Positions 21,583 to 32,712 of a stretch of 64,000 nt of DNA are shown piece by piece. The DNA lies in contig NW_022985072.1 in NCBI RefSeq assembly GCF_010015585.1, positions 652,407 through 716,406 on the forward strand, read 5' to 3'. The stretch comes from Eremomyces bilateralis CBS 781.70 (taxonomy: Eukaryota > Ascomycota > Dothideomycetes > Eremomycetales > Eremomycetaceae). Made by a program: the position numbers and the translations under genes. The notes beneath the pieces were generated by a model. The model was given only the letters and a program-made list of their open reading frames with translations. It was not told where the DNA came from and did not search any database. How positions within the stretch are numbered: position 1 is the first letter of the stretch; each line of letters starts with the position of its first letter.

Positions 21583-23701
21583 GGTTGCGGAGTGGGTAGC
21601 TCGACGCGGGCTTGAGGATGAAACTCAAGAAAGTCGTGATAGATTTCATTCTTGGGAAGATTCATGCCAAGAAAACGTGACTTGATGAGTAAGCACTTTA
21701 AAGCCACCTCCTGCCAGGTGAGTGCCAGGCTGCCAGCAACCAGTCTGCCGCGCTGCCAGTGTGCCACAAGTCCTTTGAGATATCGAATCTTCAAAGGCAT
21801 CCTATATATTTCAGTTAATCAGTTTATTGAACAGCTTTACTTTTGATGTCTGCTTTAATCCAATGGGCACTATTGTGAATAGCTTTACTGGTAATGAATA
21901 CGAGCATGCTGGGCCTCTCTATGTTCAGATGGGAATTCCGTCAAAATGATACTGAGGGAGGTAGATGTAACGAAAGCTTTGAGCAGGAATACTAACCAAA
22001 GACAATGGCTGAACGAGTCCATCCCTAAGAACAGGGCAGGTGGAAGTGCAAAGACAAATAGAAAGGTGCAAGGCTTGGTTTGCCTCTATCTTCTTGCATA
22101 GCGTGTTAGCGAAAGATATGATGATAGTAGACTAATCGGGCCCCCTTAGTATGTATGAAAGGTAGTCTGGCTAGTTTTTCTTCATGGTACAACATTTGTT
22201 GGTCCACAGTGGTAGCTGCAATCCCAGGGGATGCTTCAGTGAATCATAAATTCGATTCCTATCTCGGCCGCGATTTTTTTTCCAAGTCCTTTCTTCCTCT
22301 TTATTAAGTTAATGGAGGTGGACGACCAATTTTAGATACAGTAACAGACGGGGTTATTTTCTTGTGGCATTCGAGTCCGGCTATCTTGCACGCATAACAC
22401 AGGAGGAAATCACTGGGGGCGTGATCACGAGTAGACTATCGAGTCTATGTAAATGGATGATCACGAGGGAGTGGAGTCTTTGGTCGCGAGAGCGTCAACT
22501 CGAAGTGTGGAAAGAGAATCAAAAAGAGAGGAGATGGAAAGGGAGTTTTCGCGCTTCGTTTGGTCAAAAGTGGACGGCAAAGTTCGTCATAGACGGGTTG
22601 GAGGTCGGCCTTATTAAACGGCGGGAATACGCCGACTCCTTTATCAATGGGATGTAATTGGGACCCTCATCGATATATCGGGCCCCGCGAGGTTGCCCAC
22701 CAAAGGCCACTAAATCATAGTCTGACACACCATCGGCCATAGCAAAGAGTAAACCCCCGGAACAAATTAAGCCTCAACCTCCGGCGCGAGATCCGTTGGA
22801 ATCCTACATCTTCTGCAAGGAATGGATCTCAAATCTCCCACCCAATTTTGCTAAAGAACAATGGGAACGGGCTTGGGAAGATATCGTAGAGCCGGCACTG
22901 AAACGGACTGCTGTCACTAAAAAGGAAGGGAGGGAGTGGAAGGCCAGGGAGGACACTGCCAGCAAGGAGGGTAGATGGAGGTGGAAAGGTAAGGCAGTAA
23001 AGATAGGACAAAGGGGAAACAGTCATCACTGGAAGAGGAGTGAGAAGTCAAGTGGGTGGTGGGTGGTGGAGGTTCAGTGTCGGACAATCACCCAAGGAGA
23101 CGTCCAAAGCAGGGACGTTGAGAGTATCACTCGGAGATATGGGATTGGTGTCTGAGTTAACACATGTATAATATAGAATCAGTGTCTGAGGTTAATTGAG
23201 CAAGGATTGGATGATTTGGGGCACCTCTCCTCTTGATGCATGGCAAACAGAATCCGTGGCAGATGGCACCGCTTCCCGACGTACTCGTCCAGCCTGGATA
23301 AACGGTGCCACATCAGGCTAACTAGCCAGGAGCAGAATAAAGCAGTACTATACTAGTAAAGTGCAAGTTGAGAAAAGGTAACGACCGAGTATTTTCCACG
23401 CTCTGGAGGTACGGCCACTGAATGGCCACTTGACAAGTCGGAACGGTTCGATAATTATAAATTATCAAGGTGAGAAGAATCCGCCTGAGACTCCACATTA
23501 CTAAGAGTTAATTATCGTCTCAAAATAAATAGACTAACCCCAGCCAGCCCTTCCAAGAACCGCTTCCTTGCCCATGTTTCCAACCACAATCAAGTCCATC
23601 TCCAAACGCCGCGCCAGGTATGCTCGCACTAAACAGACATATTATTATAATCGACCGTACACTGCCGACCGTCGAACAGAAGAACCTGCAGTGCCTAATA
23701 A
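21583..23701. other. Intergenic region with two unconvincing open frames
   Basis: About 2.1 kb. Plus-strand open frames at 22364-22657 (97 codons, Trp/Arg/Glu-rich) and 22796-23155 (119 codons, Lys/Trp/Glu-rich, with FCKEWISNLPPNFAKEQWERAWEDIVEP) have protein-like composition but match nothing I recognise, and no clear intron joins them. They may be remnants of a lost gene or mobile element. Confidence 0.35.
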
Positions 23702-26700
23702 TCACGGCGCCACGCTCTGCCTCCACCGATCAATCAACTCCCTCTGCCTCGGATCCATCGGCGGATCCTGCATCTGCATAGCCGCCATGGTATTCATGTA
23801 ATCGAACCCCGGCTGCCCCATCGGCATCGCCATCCCATTCATCGGCATCCCATTCACCGGCATCCCATTCACCGGCATCCCATTCATCGGCATCCCCAAC
23901 ATCGGCATACTCTGATTCCACCCGTTCACCCCACCGTGCGGCATCCCCATGCTCGTTTGCCGATTCACCCCACCATTCATCGCCCCGCCCATCCCCATCG
24001 GCGGATACGCGGCATTCCCCGCGCCCAGATACGGCATGTTCTGCATGCTCGCCATACGCTGAACGCCTCCGCTCATCCCCGCCCCACCGCCCACCCCCCC
24101 ACTCCCATCATTAAACATGCCCCCCATAAAACCCCCGCTCGGCGCACCCCACTGCGCCGGCTGTCCCCTCGGGAACCCCGCCCCTGGCCCACCCATCCCG
24201 CTCGCACGATTCCGCTCTTGCAACTCCGCCCGGTGCCTCGCCTGGTTCTGCTCGTGCTGGCCGAGCAGCGAGGTGGGCGGGAGGGCGGAGACGAGCGCGT
24301 GCGTGGAGACGCGGCGGGAGTCGTGTTTCCCGGCGGGGGCGGCGGCGAGGAGGTCGGCCATGGAGAGGCGGTTGCGGACAACCGGGGGGGCAGGTATGGG
24401 GGGGTTGGCGTCGTATGGAGGGAGGTTGGGGGAGTCTGTGGGGAGGAACATGGTGGATGAGCGTTGGGGAACGCCGAGGGTGCTTTGCGTGGCGCCGGTG
24501 CGTTGTAGTCTCGCACGACGTTGGCCAAGGGTTTCGTTTTCGGGTTCGACTTCGACGCGGTCCGCCTGGTGCTCGGCTTTCTCTGCCATGGGAGATGCGG
24601 TTAATGCGCTCGCTCGCTTGTCGATCGGCTGCTCCTCTGCTTTCTTCTTCTCGTCCTCGTCCATGCCCCACGTGCTCATCAGCTCGCTCGTGAACATCGC
24701 GCTCACCGGTCGACTCGGTAAATCACCTAGCGCTTTATCTAACTCCTCCTTATCCATCAACCGCCTCCGCCGCTGCGCAAGCGTCTCCCCTTCGAAACCT
24801 TCCTCCTCCCCGACGTCATCTTCCACCGCACCGTCCAGCGGAGGTTCGAACCTCTGCGGACTGGGCGTCCTCTGGATGCCGAGCAGCCGGTTCCGCCGCT
24901 TACTAAGAGGCTCGCTCTCCTCCAGCTCCTTCATCGCCAGTAACCCGAGCGGCCGGTCCCAATCGTTCATATTGCCCATATTCTTCTTCTGCAGCAGCCC
25001 GTTGCGTCCGGGAAAGAGCATGCCGAGCGGGACTTCCTCGTTGTCGTCCTGATCGTCCTGCGCGGACACCCCGGGATCCTGCCACGCGAGTGCGACGCGT
25101 TGGCCGCGTCGTTTGGTTTTCTCGATCTGTGCGACGGCGTCGAGTTCGAGGAGGGTGGCGTGCATGCCGTTCGGAAAGGCATTGGCGGCGGTGCGGGAGC
25201 GGGATTTGAGTTGGAGCTTGCGGAGCTGGAGCTCGGCGAGGAGGGTGGTAGGAGGGCCGTACGCTTCGTAGGGGTCCTCCTCCTCGTATTCTATATCGTC
25301 GGCGTCTAATACGTCTTGTTCTGCTTCGCCTGCATCGAGTTGGTTGTCCGTCAGATATTCGGATGGGTGTCGGGCGGCAATCGCGCCGTCTTCCGATCGC
25401 ACGGAGCGGCCATCAGCGGCATGTTTATCGAGGCTATTCTTCGAGGGGTCCTCCGCCACGGTCGTCAACAGATCAATTGATGAAGCAGACTTCCTTCGAA
25501 GCACATTCCGGCTGTGGCGTTTCCGCACTTCTTCTTTCTTCTCACTCATGACAGGCACGGCGGTTTTCCTCTTCTCGGCACTCATAACGGGCAAGGCGGA
25601 TTTTCTCTTCTCGGCACCCATCACAGGCATAGCGCTTTTCCTCTTCGTCTGATTCTTGTAGACCTCGCCGCCAATCTCTCCGACAAATGGATGGTTGGTA
25701 AACGCATTGACGGGAGCGGTTGCGGAGGCTTCGAGGATGCTATCGAGAGTTGCCGCGGCCGACCCATCCTTGATCGCGACCTCGTGTGATGTTGGGGACG
25801 TATCAAAGTACACGCTTGCGCGTAGCTGTGGAGGGAGGTTGAGGGTCATCATGCTTCGACGCTCAACTGGACGGGGTGGATCAACATGCCCATCGTCAAC
25901 AGCGGGTACATCATTCGCATTGAGCCATACAGCAGATTTCCTCGCGTCAGGGTGCAACGAATCGACCATTTGTGTCCGCCGCTTTGCTTGTAATGTGGCC
26001 GACGGTGCTTGGGAGAGTCGTGTGGGGAGGTTCAAAAGTTTGGGGACGGGCGCAGGATAATACACCATGCTGTCGGTAGGTGGCGCAAACGATGTTGGTC
26101 GGGGGAGCGGTGTAAGGAGTGAGGAATGTCGGGTACGTCCGTTGTCGGGTTTCGACTGCTCGGTGGGTTCGCGGATGCTGGGTGCATAGTGCACACCGTC
26201 AAAATCTTCAAAAAAGGCGCGAGATTGTTGGAAGGTATCGCCAGAGGTAGCTGATGAGGGTCGCTTGAGGTTTTGGTGTTCTGGGGGGTATTCGGCTCGC
26301 GGCGTTCCGTCAACGGGAGGTTGAAGTTGGGAGTCGTCCTCGAAGCCATCGCGGATGTCTCTGGATATCTGTTCGTATTCCAAAGCGAACGATGTTGGCG
26401 ATCCTACTACGTTCGGCCCATGGCCCTGAGAAGGGGATTCTTTCGGCGGCATGTCTTTCGGCTGTGTCTCGTCTTGTCCTTCCATTTCCGGCTGCTCCTC
26501 TGTTGCAACCTGCCCAAGCTTCGATCCCTTGGACGCGGACCGATTTCGATTCTTTGATGTAGTCGGAAACGACACATGCGACCAAGAACTCGATCTCCCC
26601 GACCCTATGGGCGAGCCAATGTATCCAGCCGGCGAATATCCTCCCCACCGTGCGGCGGTGTTCACTTCGACGATGGAATTTGCATGCGAGCTCATGGACG

Positions 26701-27082
26701 GCTCAGGGGATCGGATCTGAGAATTGTTGGACTCCTCCAACTGCAGCGATCGCAACGACGCTCTCCTGCTATCGGACAGTTTCTGTTCGAGGTGTAGTTT
26801 CTGGATTTCCTCGCCAAGGTCGGAACCGGACATGCTCAGCCGCTCGGCGCTCTCCTCCAGTCGTTCCACGTTGTGCAAATAGGCGCCCTGCAGGGACTGG
26901 AGGTCAGGAGCCGGATGGCGCAGCTTGACGGCACCTTTGGAAGACACTGTCCGCACCATGGTCGCGTCGAGATTACTGGGTGAATTGACCATGACAATGG
27001 CGTCGGTGGATGCTTCAGCGGCGGGAAGGGGGTCTTGAGTGGAAAACGGCGCGGACTCGGAGTCCGTAGCGTGCTCAGTCAT
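23702..27082 (-). CDS. Conserved filamentous-fungal protein of unknown function, 1126 aa
   Basis: One uninterrupted frame. Most of the protein is low-complexity and rich in Ser, Pro and Glu, so largely disordered. The best-conserved block is near residues 605-710 (TLLAELQLRKLQLKSR, AFPNGMHATLLELDAVAQIEK, DDNEEVPLGMLFPGR, DRPLGLLAMKELEESEPLSKRR), followed by similar LAQRRRRLM and LGQRRARLQ motifs. Residues 470-510 hold three copies of an AEKRKSALPVMS-like unit, and the Gly/Met-rich C-terminus has MNGMPVNGMPVNGMPMNGM repeats before the end DPRQRELIDRWRQSVAP. I recognise the block as recurring in uncharacterised Pezizomycotina proteins, from memory only. The ELxSLQ-like coiled segments could mediate self-association. 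No enzymatic motif is present. Confidence 0.8.
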   Translation of the reverse strand: MTEHATDSESAPFSTQDPLPAAEASTDAIVMVNSPSNLDATMVRTVSSKGAVKLRHPAPDLQSLQGAYLHNVERLEESAERLSMSGSDLGEEIQKLHLEQKLSDSRRASLRSLQLEESNNSQIRSPEPSMSSHANSIVEVNTAARWGGYSPAGYIGSPIGSGRSSSWSHVSFPTTSKNRNRSASKGSKLGQVATEEQPEMEGQDETQPKDMPPKESPSQGHGPNVVGSPTSFALEYEQISRDIRDGFEDDSQLQPPVDGTPRAEYPPEHQNLKRPSSATSGDTFQQSRAFFEDFDGVHYAPSIREPTEQSKPDNGRTRHSSLLTPLPRPTSFAPPTDSMVYYPAPVPKLLNLPTRLSQAPSATLQAKRRTQMVDSLHPDARKSAVWLNANDVPAVDDGHVDPPRPVERRSMMTLNLPPQLRASVYFDTSPTSHEVAIKDGSAAATLDSILEASATAPVNAFTNHPFVGEIGGEVYKNQTKRKSAMPVMGAEKRKSALPVMSAEKRKTAVPVMSEKKEEVRKRHSRNVLRRKSASSIDLLTTVAEDPSKNSLDKHAADGRSVRSEDGAIAARHPSEYLTDNQLDAGEAEQDVLDADDIEYEEEDPYEAYGPPTTLLAELQLRKLQLKSRSRTAANAFPNGMHATLLELDAVAQIEKTKRRGQRVALAWQDPGVSAQDDQDDNEEVPLGMLFPGRNGLLQKKNMGNMNDWDRPLGLLAMKELEESEPLSKRRNRLLGIQRTPSPQRFEPPLDGAVEDDVGEEEGFEGETLAQRRRRLMDKEELDKALGDLPSRPVSAMFTSELMSTWGMDEDEKKKAEEQPIDKRASALTASPMAEKAEHQADRVEVEPENETLGQRRARLQRTGATQSTLGVPQRSSTMFLPTDSPNLPPYDANPPIPAPPVVRNRLSMADLLAAAPAGKHDSRRVSTHALVSALPPTSLLGQHEQNQARHRAELQERNRASGMGGPGAGFPRGQPAQWGAPSGGFMGGMFNDGSGGVGGGAGMSGGVQRMASMQNMPYLGAGNAAYPPMGMGGAMNGGVNRQTSMGMPHGGVNGWNQSMPMLGMPMNGMPVNGMPVNGMPMNGMAMPMGQPGFDYMNTMAAMQMQDPPMDPRQRELIDRWRQSVAP
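23826..23896 (-). repeat. Met-Asn-Gly coding tandem repeat
   Basis: Five near-copies of a 15-bp unit (ATTCATCGGCATCCC / ATTCACCGGCATCCC on the plus strand) encode repeated MNGMP or VNGMP. It lies in the Gly-rich tail of the 1126-aa protein. Confidence 0.8.
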
Positions 27083-27881
27083 GATGATGGGGACTTAAGG
27101 AATAGGGAGGCCTGGTGAGGGCGAAAGGTTATGTGTACGGTGTACCAGTACTTAGTATGGATCTTCTGTGCATATTTTCAATAGATAAGGAAGAGGGTCC
27201 CAAACTCGGGATTTGGGGCGAACCAGAGGGTCTGGAACATGATCAACCATGCAAGAAATGTTCCCCATATGTTGATAAACTTGATATGGTACCTGCTGGT
27301 ACTTGCTGGTACATGACAACCGACCAGGGCATAGCGGATGTAACTCTCACACCACGCGACTGTGACAGTAACGAAAGTTCAGGAGGTTTGACCGTTTGAC
27401 GGGGATTAGTGTGCTGTAGTAGGAGACTAGGGGAATTAGTGTAACTTACTAGGGGCAAGAAACCTCAATAAGGGGATGGCGCTGCACATCGCCGCATGCA
27501 AAGTTGAGTATATAAAAATAGGTTACTGCCTGAGGCAATAAGGCTGCACTTCGCTGAACGCGTCTAGTTGGAACTGATAACGCCACTCCCTGCAACTGAG
27601 CGCCATTAGAGCTTCAGACAGCACCCATCTAATATCCGTACTCATGAAACTTTATGTTTCCCAAAAGATTGATGCTTCAGGATTTCGATATCTTTCCCTT
27701 CTTGCTATCGTGAACTGCCGGGGTCCATACCACGCATCTGATACCTGAGTTGTTGTGATCCTTGATCCAAACCGCATGGCTCTTCAACCATTGTGACGTC
27801 CAAGAGCCTCTTCCTTCATCGAAATCCCCTCTCCTAGGGTTGGTTCTGGATTCTTGGTTTCCCCTCCACACACCAATCACC
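27083..27881. other. Divergent promoter region, 0.8 kb
   Basis: This separates the minus-strand 1126-aa gene from the plus-strand splicing-factor gene, so it should carry both promoters. Position 27527-27541 has TGCCTGAGGCAATAA, which occurs again at 55473. TATATAAAAATA lies just before it (about 27510-27520). A frame at 27762-27881 joins the splicing factor without a stop but starts at a non-conserved ATG and is taken as leader. Confidence 0.5.
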
Positions 27882-30089
27882 ATGGAGCGACCTTCATTCA
27901 AGCGCAAAAACGACTTCGGCGATATGCGTGGCCGGAAATCCGCCCGGGTCAGCGATGAAGATGCTGCACCGGCCAAAGCAGGCAAGATGTCCTTCGCCGC
28001 CCGGATGATGGCGAAGATGGGCTACAAAGAAGGCGAAGGGCTAGGCAAGGAAGGCGAGGGTATCCTGAACCCAATCGAGGTGAAAATGCGACCTCAAGGC
28101 GCCGGTGTTGGGACCGTCAAGGAGAAAAGCTCCCAAGCGAAGGCGGAGGCGAAGAGACAAGCGGAGAAGAGGGGAGAAGAGTATGAGGACTCGTCAGAGG
28201 AAGAGGAAAAGAGGGCGAGGCAGCAGAGGAAGAATCGGGGCGTTGCTGGCCAGACGGGTACCGGTGTGAGTACTCCGGGAGGATTTACGCGACCAAAAAT
28301 GAAATACCGGACGGCGGCCGACATTGAAGCCGACGCGGAAGGGCTGGAGGTGCCCAATGTCCTCAAATCGCTCATCGACGCGACTGGGAAGCAGACCAAA
28401 GTCCTCACAACCACAGCGGGCCTCATGAGCAGCGCCACACAAGGGATAGCCGCCGAATCCGAAGTCGAAAAGATCGCCCGACGCGCAAAGGCGGATTTGG
28501 AGAGCTTTGCAGGCCAGTGGACGAGCTTGACGCAGCGGCAGAAATATACCGCGGCTGAGGAGGCACGCGTTCGGGTGGAGGTGGATGAGCATCAAAAAGA
28601 AATCGACATACTTCAAGAGCTGGCAGAGGCGGTGGAGGCTTTCCAGGCGTTGGAGCTGGGGAAGCCTCGTCTTTCCTCCGATGCGAAAGGGATGTGGACT
28701 GAAGCTGTTGAAAGGCTGTTACAGCTGCACCTGCGGTATCAAGATACAGTTCGAAAAGAGGTGCTCTCAGAAGTGGCCGTGGCGGCAATACATCCCCTCT
28801 TCAAGCTAGAGGTGCTAGATTGGTCGCCTCTGGAAGAGCCTACACATATGGTTGACTACTTCGATCGCCTGAGAGGGGTCCTCGCCATCGATCAACCCAT
28901 CACCATCGACATGGACTTCGACTCCCTCCCACGCTCCAAGTCAACGACACCCTACGAATCCCTCATGTACACCCTCTGGCTCCCATGCGTTCGCACCGCC
29001 GTCACCAACCACTGGGACCCATACACCCCATCTACCCTCCTCACACTACTCGAGCACTGGCGCCCTGTCCTCCCCGACTTCATCTACAACCACCTCGTCA
29101 ACCAAGTCATCCTCCAAAAACTCACCCGCGCCATCCACGACTGGGAACCCCGCCGTCTGTCCAATAAGAAAGATCCCCGCCCCCACCAATTCCCCCACGT
29201 CTGGCTCTTCCCCTGGCTCCCCTACCTCCCCGACGACCACACCGACCCCCACAACCCCGCCGGACTCCTCGCCGACGTCAAGCGCCGTCTCCGCCGCGTC
29301 CTGGAGACCTGGGACGTCGCCCGCGGGCCGCTCCCCGGCCTCCCCGAATGGCGTACCGTCCTCTCCACCGAGCTCGACCATGCCCTCGTCAGCAAGGCCC
29401 TCCCGCGCCTCGCGAAGCACCTCGCCGACCACCTCGTCGTCAACCCCGAGGCGCAAGACATGGCACCGTTCACCGCGGTCCTAGCGTGGAACGACCTCTT
29501 CAAACCTCAAACCATGGCGCAGTTGTTCCTGGCGGAGTTCTTCCCGAAGTTCTTCGCCGTGCTGCATGGCGCACTGACCGGCGGCGCGCAGGACTTCGAC
29601 GTGTTCGTCGAGTGGCGGAATTGGTGGATGGAGCAGTTCCCCGCGGAGGTGAACGCCCTGCGCGAGGTGGACGAGCAATGGAATAAGGCGCTGGAGTTGA
29701 TTTCGCATGCACAACGGCTGGGCGATCAGGCGAGCTCCCTACCCGCACCATCAACGGCCACATCCGCACTCCCGACGTCCCTCCCGTCGACCACCGCCGC
29801 GGCGCTTTCGACCACCGCCGACACACCGTCCGCGCCGGTGGAAGAGGTGACGATGCGCGACCTCGTGGAGGAGTGGAGTGCGGAGCATGATCTGCTCTTC
29901 CGTCCGCTCCGCGAAGCGCATCCGGAAACGGGGCTGCCGCTGTTCCGCATCACGGCCAGCGCGACAGGGAAAGGGGGGGTGGTGGTGTATTTTAAGGGAG
30001 ATATTGTGTATGCACAGGGGAAGGCGGATCGTAGCAGTTGGAAGGCGACGGGGATGGAGGGGTTACTTGCGAGGGCGGAGGGGAGGTGA
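27882..30089 (+). CDS. G-patch splicing factor, TFIP11/Ntr1 (Spp382)-like
   Basis: 735 residues from the ATG at 27882, which has a good context (CACCATGG). Residues 35-85 form a G-patch: MSFAARMMAKMGYKEGEGLGKEGEGI..PIEVKMRP. A charged Lys/Glu stretch follows, and then the GCFC domain at about residues 240-560 (EVLDWSPLEEPTHMVDYFDRL, YESLMYTLWLPCVRTAV, WDPYTPSTLLTLLEHWRPVLPDF). The C-terminal part has EWRNWWMEQFP and the final GGVVVYFKGDIVYAQG. In yeast and human, this protein activates the Prp43 helicase for spliceosome disassembly in the nucleus. There is no intron. An in-frame ATG 40 codons upstream (27762) exists, but the extra residues are hydrophobic and unlike the family. Confidence 0.9.
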   Translation: MERPSFKRKNDFGDMRGRKSARVSDEDAAPAKAGKMSFAARMMAKMGYKEGEGLGKEGEGILNPIEVKMRPQGAGVGTVKEKSSQAKAEAKRQAEKRGEEYEDSSEEEEKRARQQRKNRGVAGQTGTGVSTPGGFTRPKMKYRTAADIEADAEGLEVPNVLKSLIDATGKQTKVLTTTAGLMSSATQGIAAESEVEKIARRAKADLESFAGQWTSLTQRQKYTAAEEARVRVEVDEHQKEIDILQELAEAVEAFQALELGKPRLSSDAKGMWTEAVERLLQLHLRYQDTVRKEVLSEVAVAAIHPLFKLEVLDWSPLEEPTHMVDYFDRLRGVLAIDQPITIDMDFDSLPRSKSTTPYESLMYTLWLPCVRTAVTNHWDPYTPSTLLTLLEHWRPVLPDFIYNHLVNQVILQKLTRAIHDWEPRRLSNKKDPRPHQFPHVWLFPWLPYLPDDHTDPHNPAGLLADVKRRLRRVLETWDVARGPLPGLPEWRTVLSTELDHALVSKALPRLAKHLADHLVVNPEAQDMAPFTAVLAWNDLFKPQTMAQLFLAEFFPKFFAVLHGALTGGAQDFDVFVEWRNWWMEQFPAEVNALREVDEQWNKALELISHAQRLGDQASSLPAPSTATSALPTSLPSTTAAALSTTADTPSAPVEEVTMRDLVEEWSAEHDLLFRPLREAHPETGLPLFRITASATGKGGVVVYFKGDIVYAQGKADRSSWKATGMEGLLARAEGR

Positions 30090-30846
30090 GTGTGTATAGA
30101 ATTGGGTGCCGATAGAAGAGTCTGGATCTGTTGGATGGGGAGAATCAAGGAGGGGATATGTGAAGTCGCGTTGTTGGATACTGGAGAGCTATCTCATGGA
30201 TTTCAGAGGGACAGTACGTGCAAGATAATATTTTGGAACGGTCTAGGTCGTTCAACGTTAGATTGCGAATACCCAATGTGAAAAACTCCAGAATGCTCAG
30301 GTGATGCGATCGCGGGTAATGCCATTCATGATAGCATTGACCTGCATCGCCCAACACTTGCATGACCGCAGTGCGACCTCAATAGCATTACGTCGCTTCG
30401 ATCCAAAGCAGTCGCTAAATAACGGTAGCGCCTCAATAACCGCATCGCTACGTTTACGACGCTAGAAATGAAACGCTTGTCTCCAAGTGTATGGTAACGA
30501 TTTCGGTATAGACATATCTCCCCTATCCTCGTCACTACTAGGTAGGCTAGATCCATCCTATCCATGTTGATAACAAAGGGATAATTACGAAGCTTGGATG
30601 AGGACCAACCTCGCTTCTTGAACCGTCCCAGAATGCCGGAAAGGAAGCAAATTACCTAGAGCAGTGACCATTTGGATTTCCCCGTTCCATCCGTTTACTC
30701 GGCGTCTTCCTCTCGTTCATCTCTCAGATGCACCGTCGCATGCTCATCTACCATCACCATCCACACCTCCGCGCCGAGCTGTGCGCATTCCCCACTTCTG
30801 GCTCCTCCCGCTGAGCCCTCTCGGCCTCATCAAATCGACCATCGAC
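30090..30846. other. Intergenic region before the MFS gene
   Basis: About 750 bases with no supported gene. A pyrimidine-rich tract and CATCTACCATCACCATCC lie in the last 100 bases before the transporter start, as expected of a transcript leader. The frame upstream of 30847 stays open to 30664 but starts without ATG. Confidence 0.5.
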
Positions 30847-32712
30847 ATGCCACCTCGCGTGCGCCCTGGGTCTGACAACGTGAAACTCATGGCCATGGCC
30901 GCCGCGCCCTCGTCGAACAGCCCCGACGACCACACCGCGCATCTCGCGCCCATCGAATCGAGCGCGACCGGCGCGGACACGTTACGAGATGACGGCGCAA
31001 AGTCGCCGGAGGACGAGACGAGGGAGATCGTGGGACGTGGGAATGGGGAGGGCAACCCCAGAGAGCAGCGTGGGGACGGCACACAGTACAGAGTTTATAA
31101 GAGGAGGTTCTTTGGGTTGGCGCAGTTTATATTGTTGAACATCATAATTAGTTGGGATGTAAGTTGGCCCACGTCTTGCGACACATAATTTGCGGGACGC
31201 ACTCTATGGATGCGCTCCAGATGAGGTAATCTCAGAGGTATCGATAGGGAAGCGGTCTAAAAGAATCTCCCCTGTGGGTAAGGACGAAAGGCTAACTGAT
31301 CGATTGCACAGTGGCTCAGCTTTGCTGCCATCTCCAAGACCTCATCGGAATACTTTGACGTCACCGAGAATACGATCAACTGGCTCAGCACCGCATTCCT
31401 ATTCGCCTTCGTGGTCATGACACCGTACGTCGTTCCATCCCGTTCTTCTAGCCATGCCGACTCCCGACTAATCATCCGCATAGGGTGGTCGTATTAGCGC
31501 TCCATCGCGGCCCTAAGGATTCCCTCATGGTCGCCAGCGTTCTCACGCTGCTCGGGAACTGGATCCGGTACGCGGGAGCCAAAGCGAACGGGGGAACCTT
31601 TGGGGCCGTCATGTTCGGGCAGATCTTGGTGGGGTTCGCGCAGCCGTTTGTGCTGGCAGCGCCGACGCGGTATAGCGATCTGTGGTTTAGCGATAAAGGG
31701 AGGGTGAGCGCGACTGCGGTCGCCACGTTGGCGAATCCGTTCGGTGGTGCGGTGAGTTGAAATCGGGTGTATGCTATGAGGGGAAAGGAAGCTAACAATG
31801 TTGCATGTAGATTGGACAGTTGATCAGTCCTTTGTGGGCGGAGAAGCCAGAGGATGTACCGAACATGGTTCTGTACGTAGCTGTCATAGTAAGTCTGCCG
31901 TTCTTGCTCTTCTATCACCATTGCTAACCACACAGTCCTCTGTCATCTGCATCCCCTCCTTTTTCATCCCCGCCACCCCTCCAACCCCCCCTTCCGCCTC
32001 TTCCGCCCTCCCCAAGCCCTCCATCCGCAAATCCCTCGTCGAGCTCCGCTCCAACACATCCTTCTACCTACTCTTCACCGCCTTCACCATCTACCTCTCC
32101 TTCTTCAACGCCCTCTCCTCCCTCCTCAACCAGATCCTCTATCCCTACGCCTACACCGAAGAGCAAGCCGGCCTCTGCGGCGCTGTCCTCATCATTGTCG
32201 GCCTTGTCGCCGCCGCCGCCACCTCCCCCATCATCGACCGCACCCACACCTTCCTCCTTCCCATCAAGATCCTCGTCCCCATCATCGCCTCCAGCTACCT
32301 CGCCTTCACCTGGATGCCGCAAACCCGCGCCATCTCCGGCCCGTACGTCGTCGCCGCGCTGCTCGGCGGCTCGTCGTTCACCCTCGTCCCCATCGTGCTA
32401 GAGTACCTCGTTGAGATCACCTGGCCCGCGAGCCCCGAGGTGAGCAGCACGATCTGCTGGGCCGGGGGCCAGCTGTTCGGGGGGATCTTCATCATCATCA
32501 TGGGGGCGTTGAAGGACTTGGATGGTACGCCGGGGGATACGGCGGAGAGGGGGGACCGGCCGCCGGGGAATATGTACAATGCGTTGGTTTTCCAGACTGT
32601 GCTCACGTGCGTGATCATGCCGGTTCCATTGCTCTTGGGAGTGCGCAGTTTGGGTTTGGATAAAGGGAGAGTAAGTAGAAGGTACTCGGTGGATGAGCCA
32701 AGGGGGACATGA
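30847..32712 (+). CDS. MFS transporter, FLVCR/SLC49-like
   Basis: Five exons: 30847-31158, 31312-31424, 31484-31751, 31811-31888 and 31936-32712. All introns are GT-AG and all joins keep the frame, giving 515 residues. A polar cytoplasmic N-terminus of about 85 residues leads into [25 protein letters not shown], the start of helix 1 in the FLVCR/SLC49 branch of the major facilitator superfamily. The next exon gives [16 protein letters not shown], and exon 3 gives [10 protein letters not shown] and the long [24 protein letters not shown], also typical of that branch. About 12 hydrophobic helices are present. Animal relatives carry haem, choline or other small molecules; the fungal substrate is unknown. 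The ATG at 30847 is preferred because the conserved part follows it directly. Confidence 0.88.

Noticed and set aside
27762-27881. Upstream start of the G-patch protein
   Set aside because: The added 40 residues are hydrophobic and unlike the family, whereas the ATG at 27882 has a strong context and fits the usual N-terminus.
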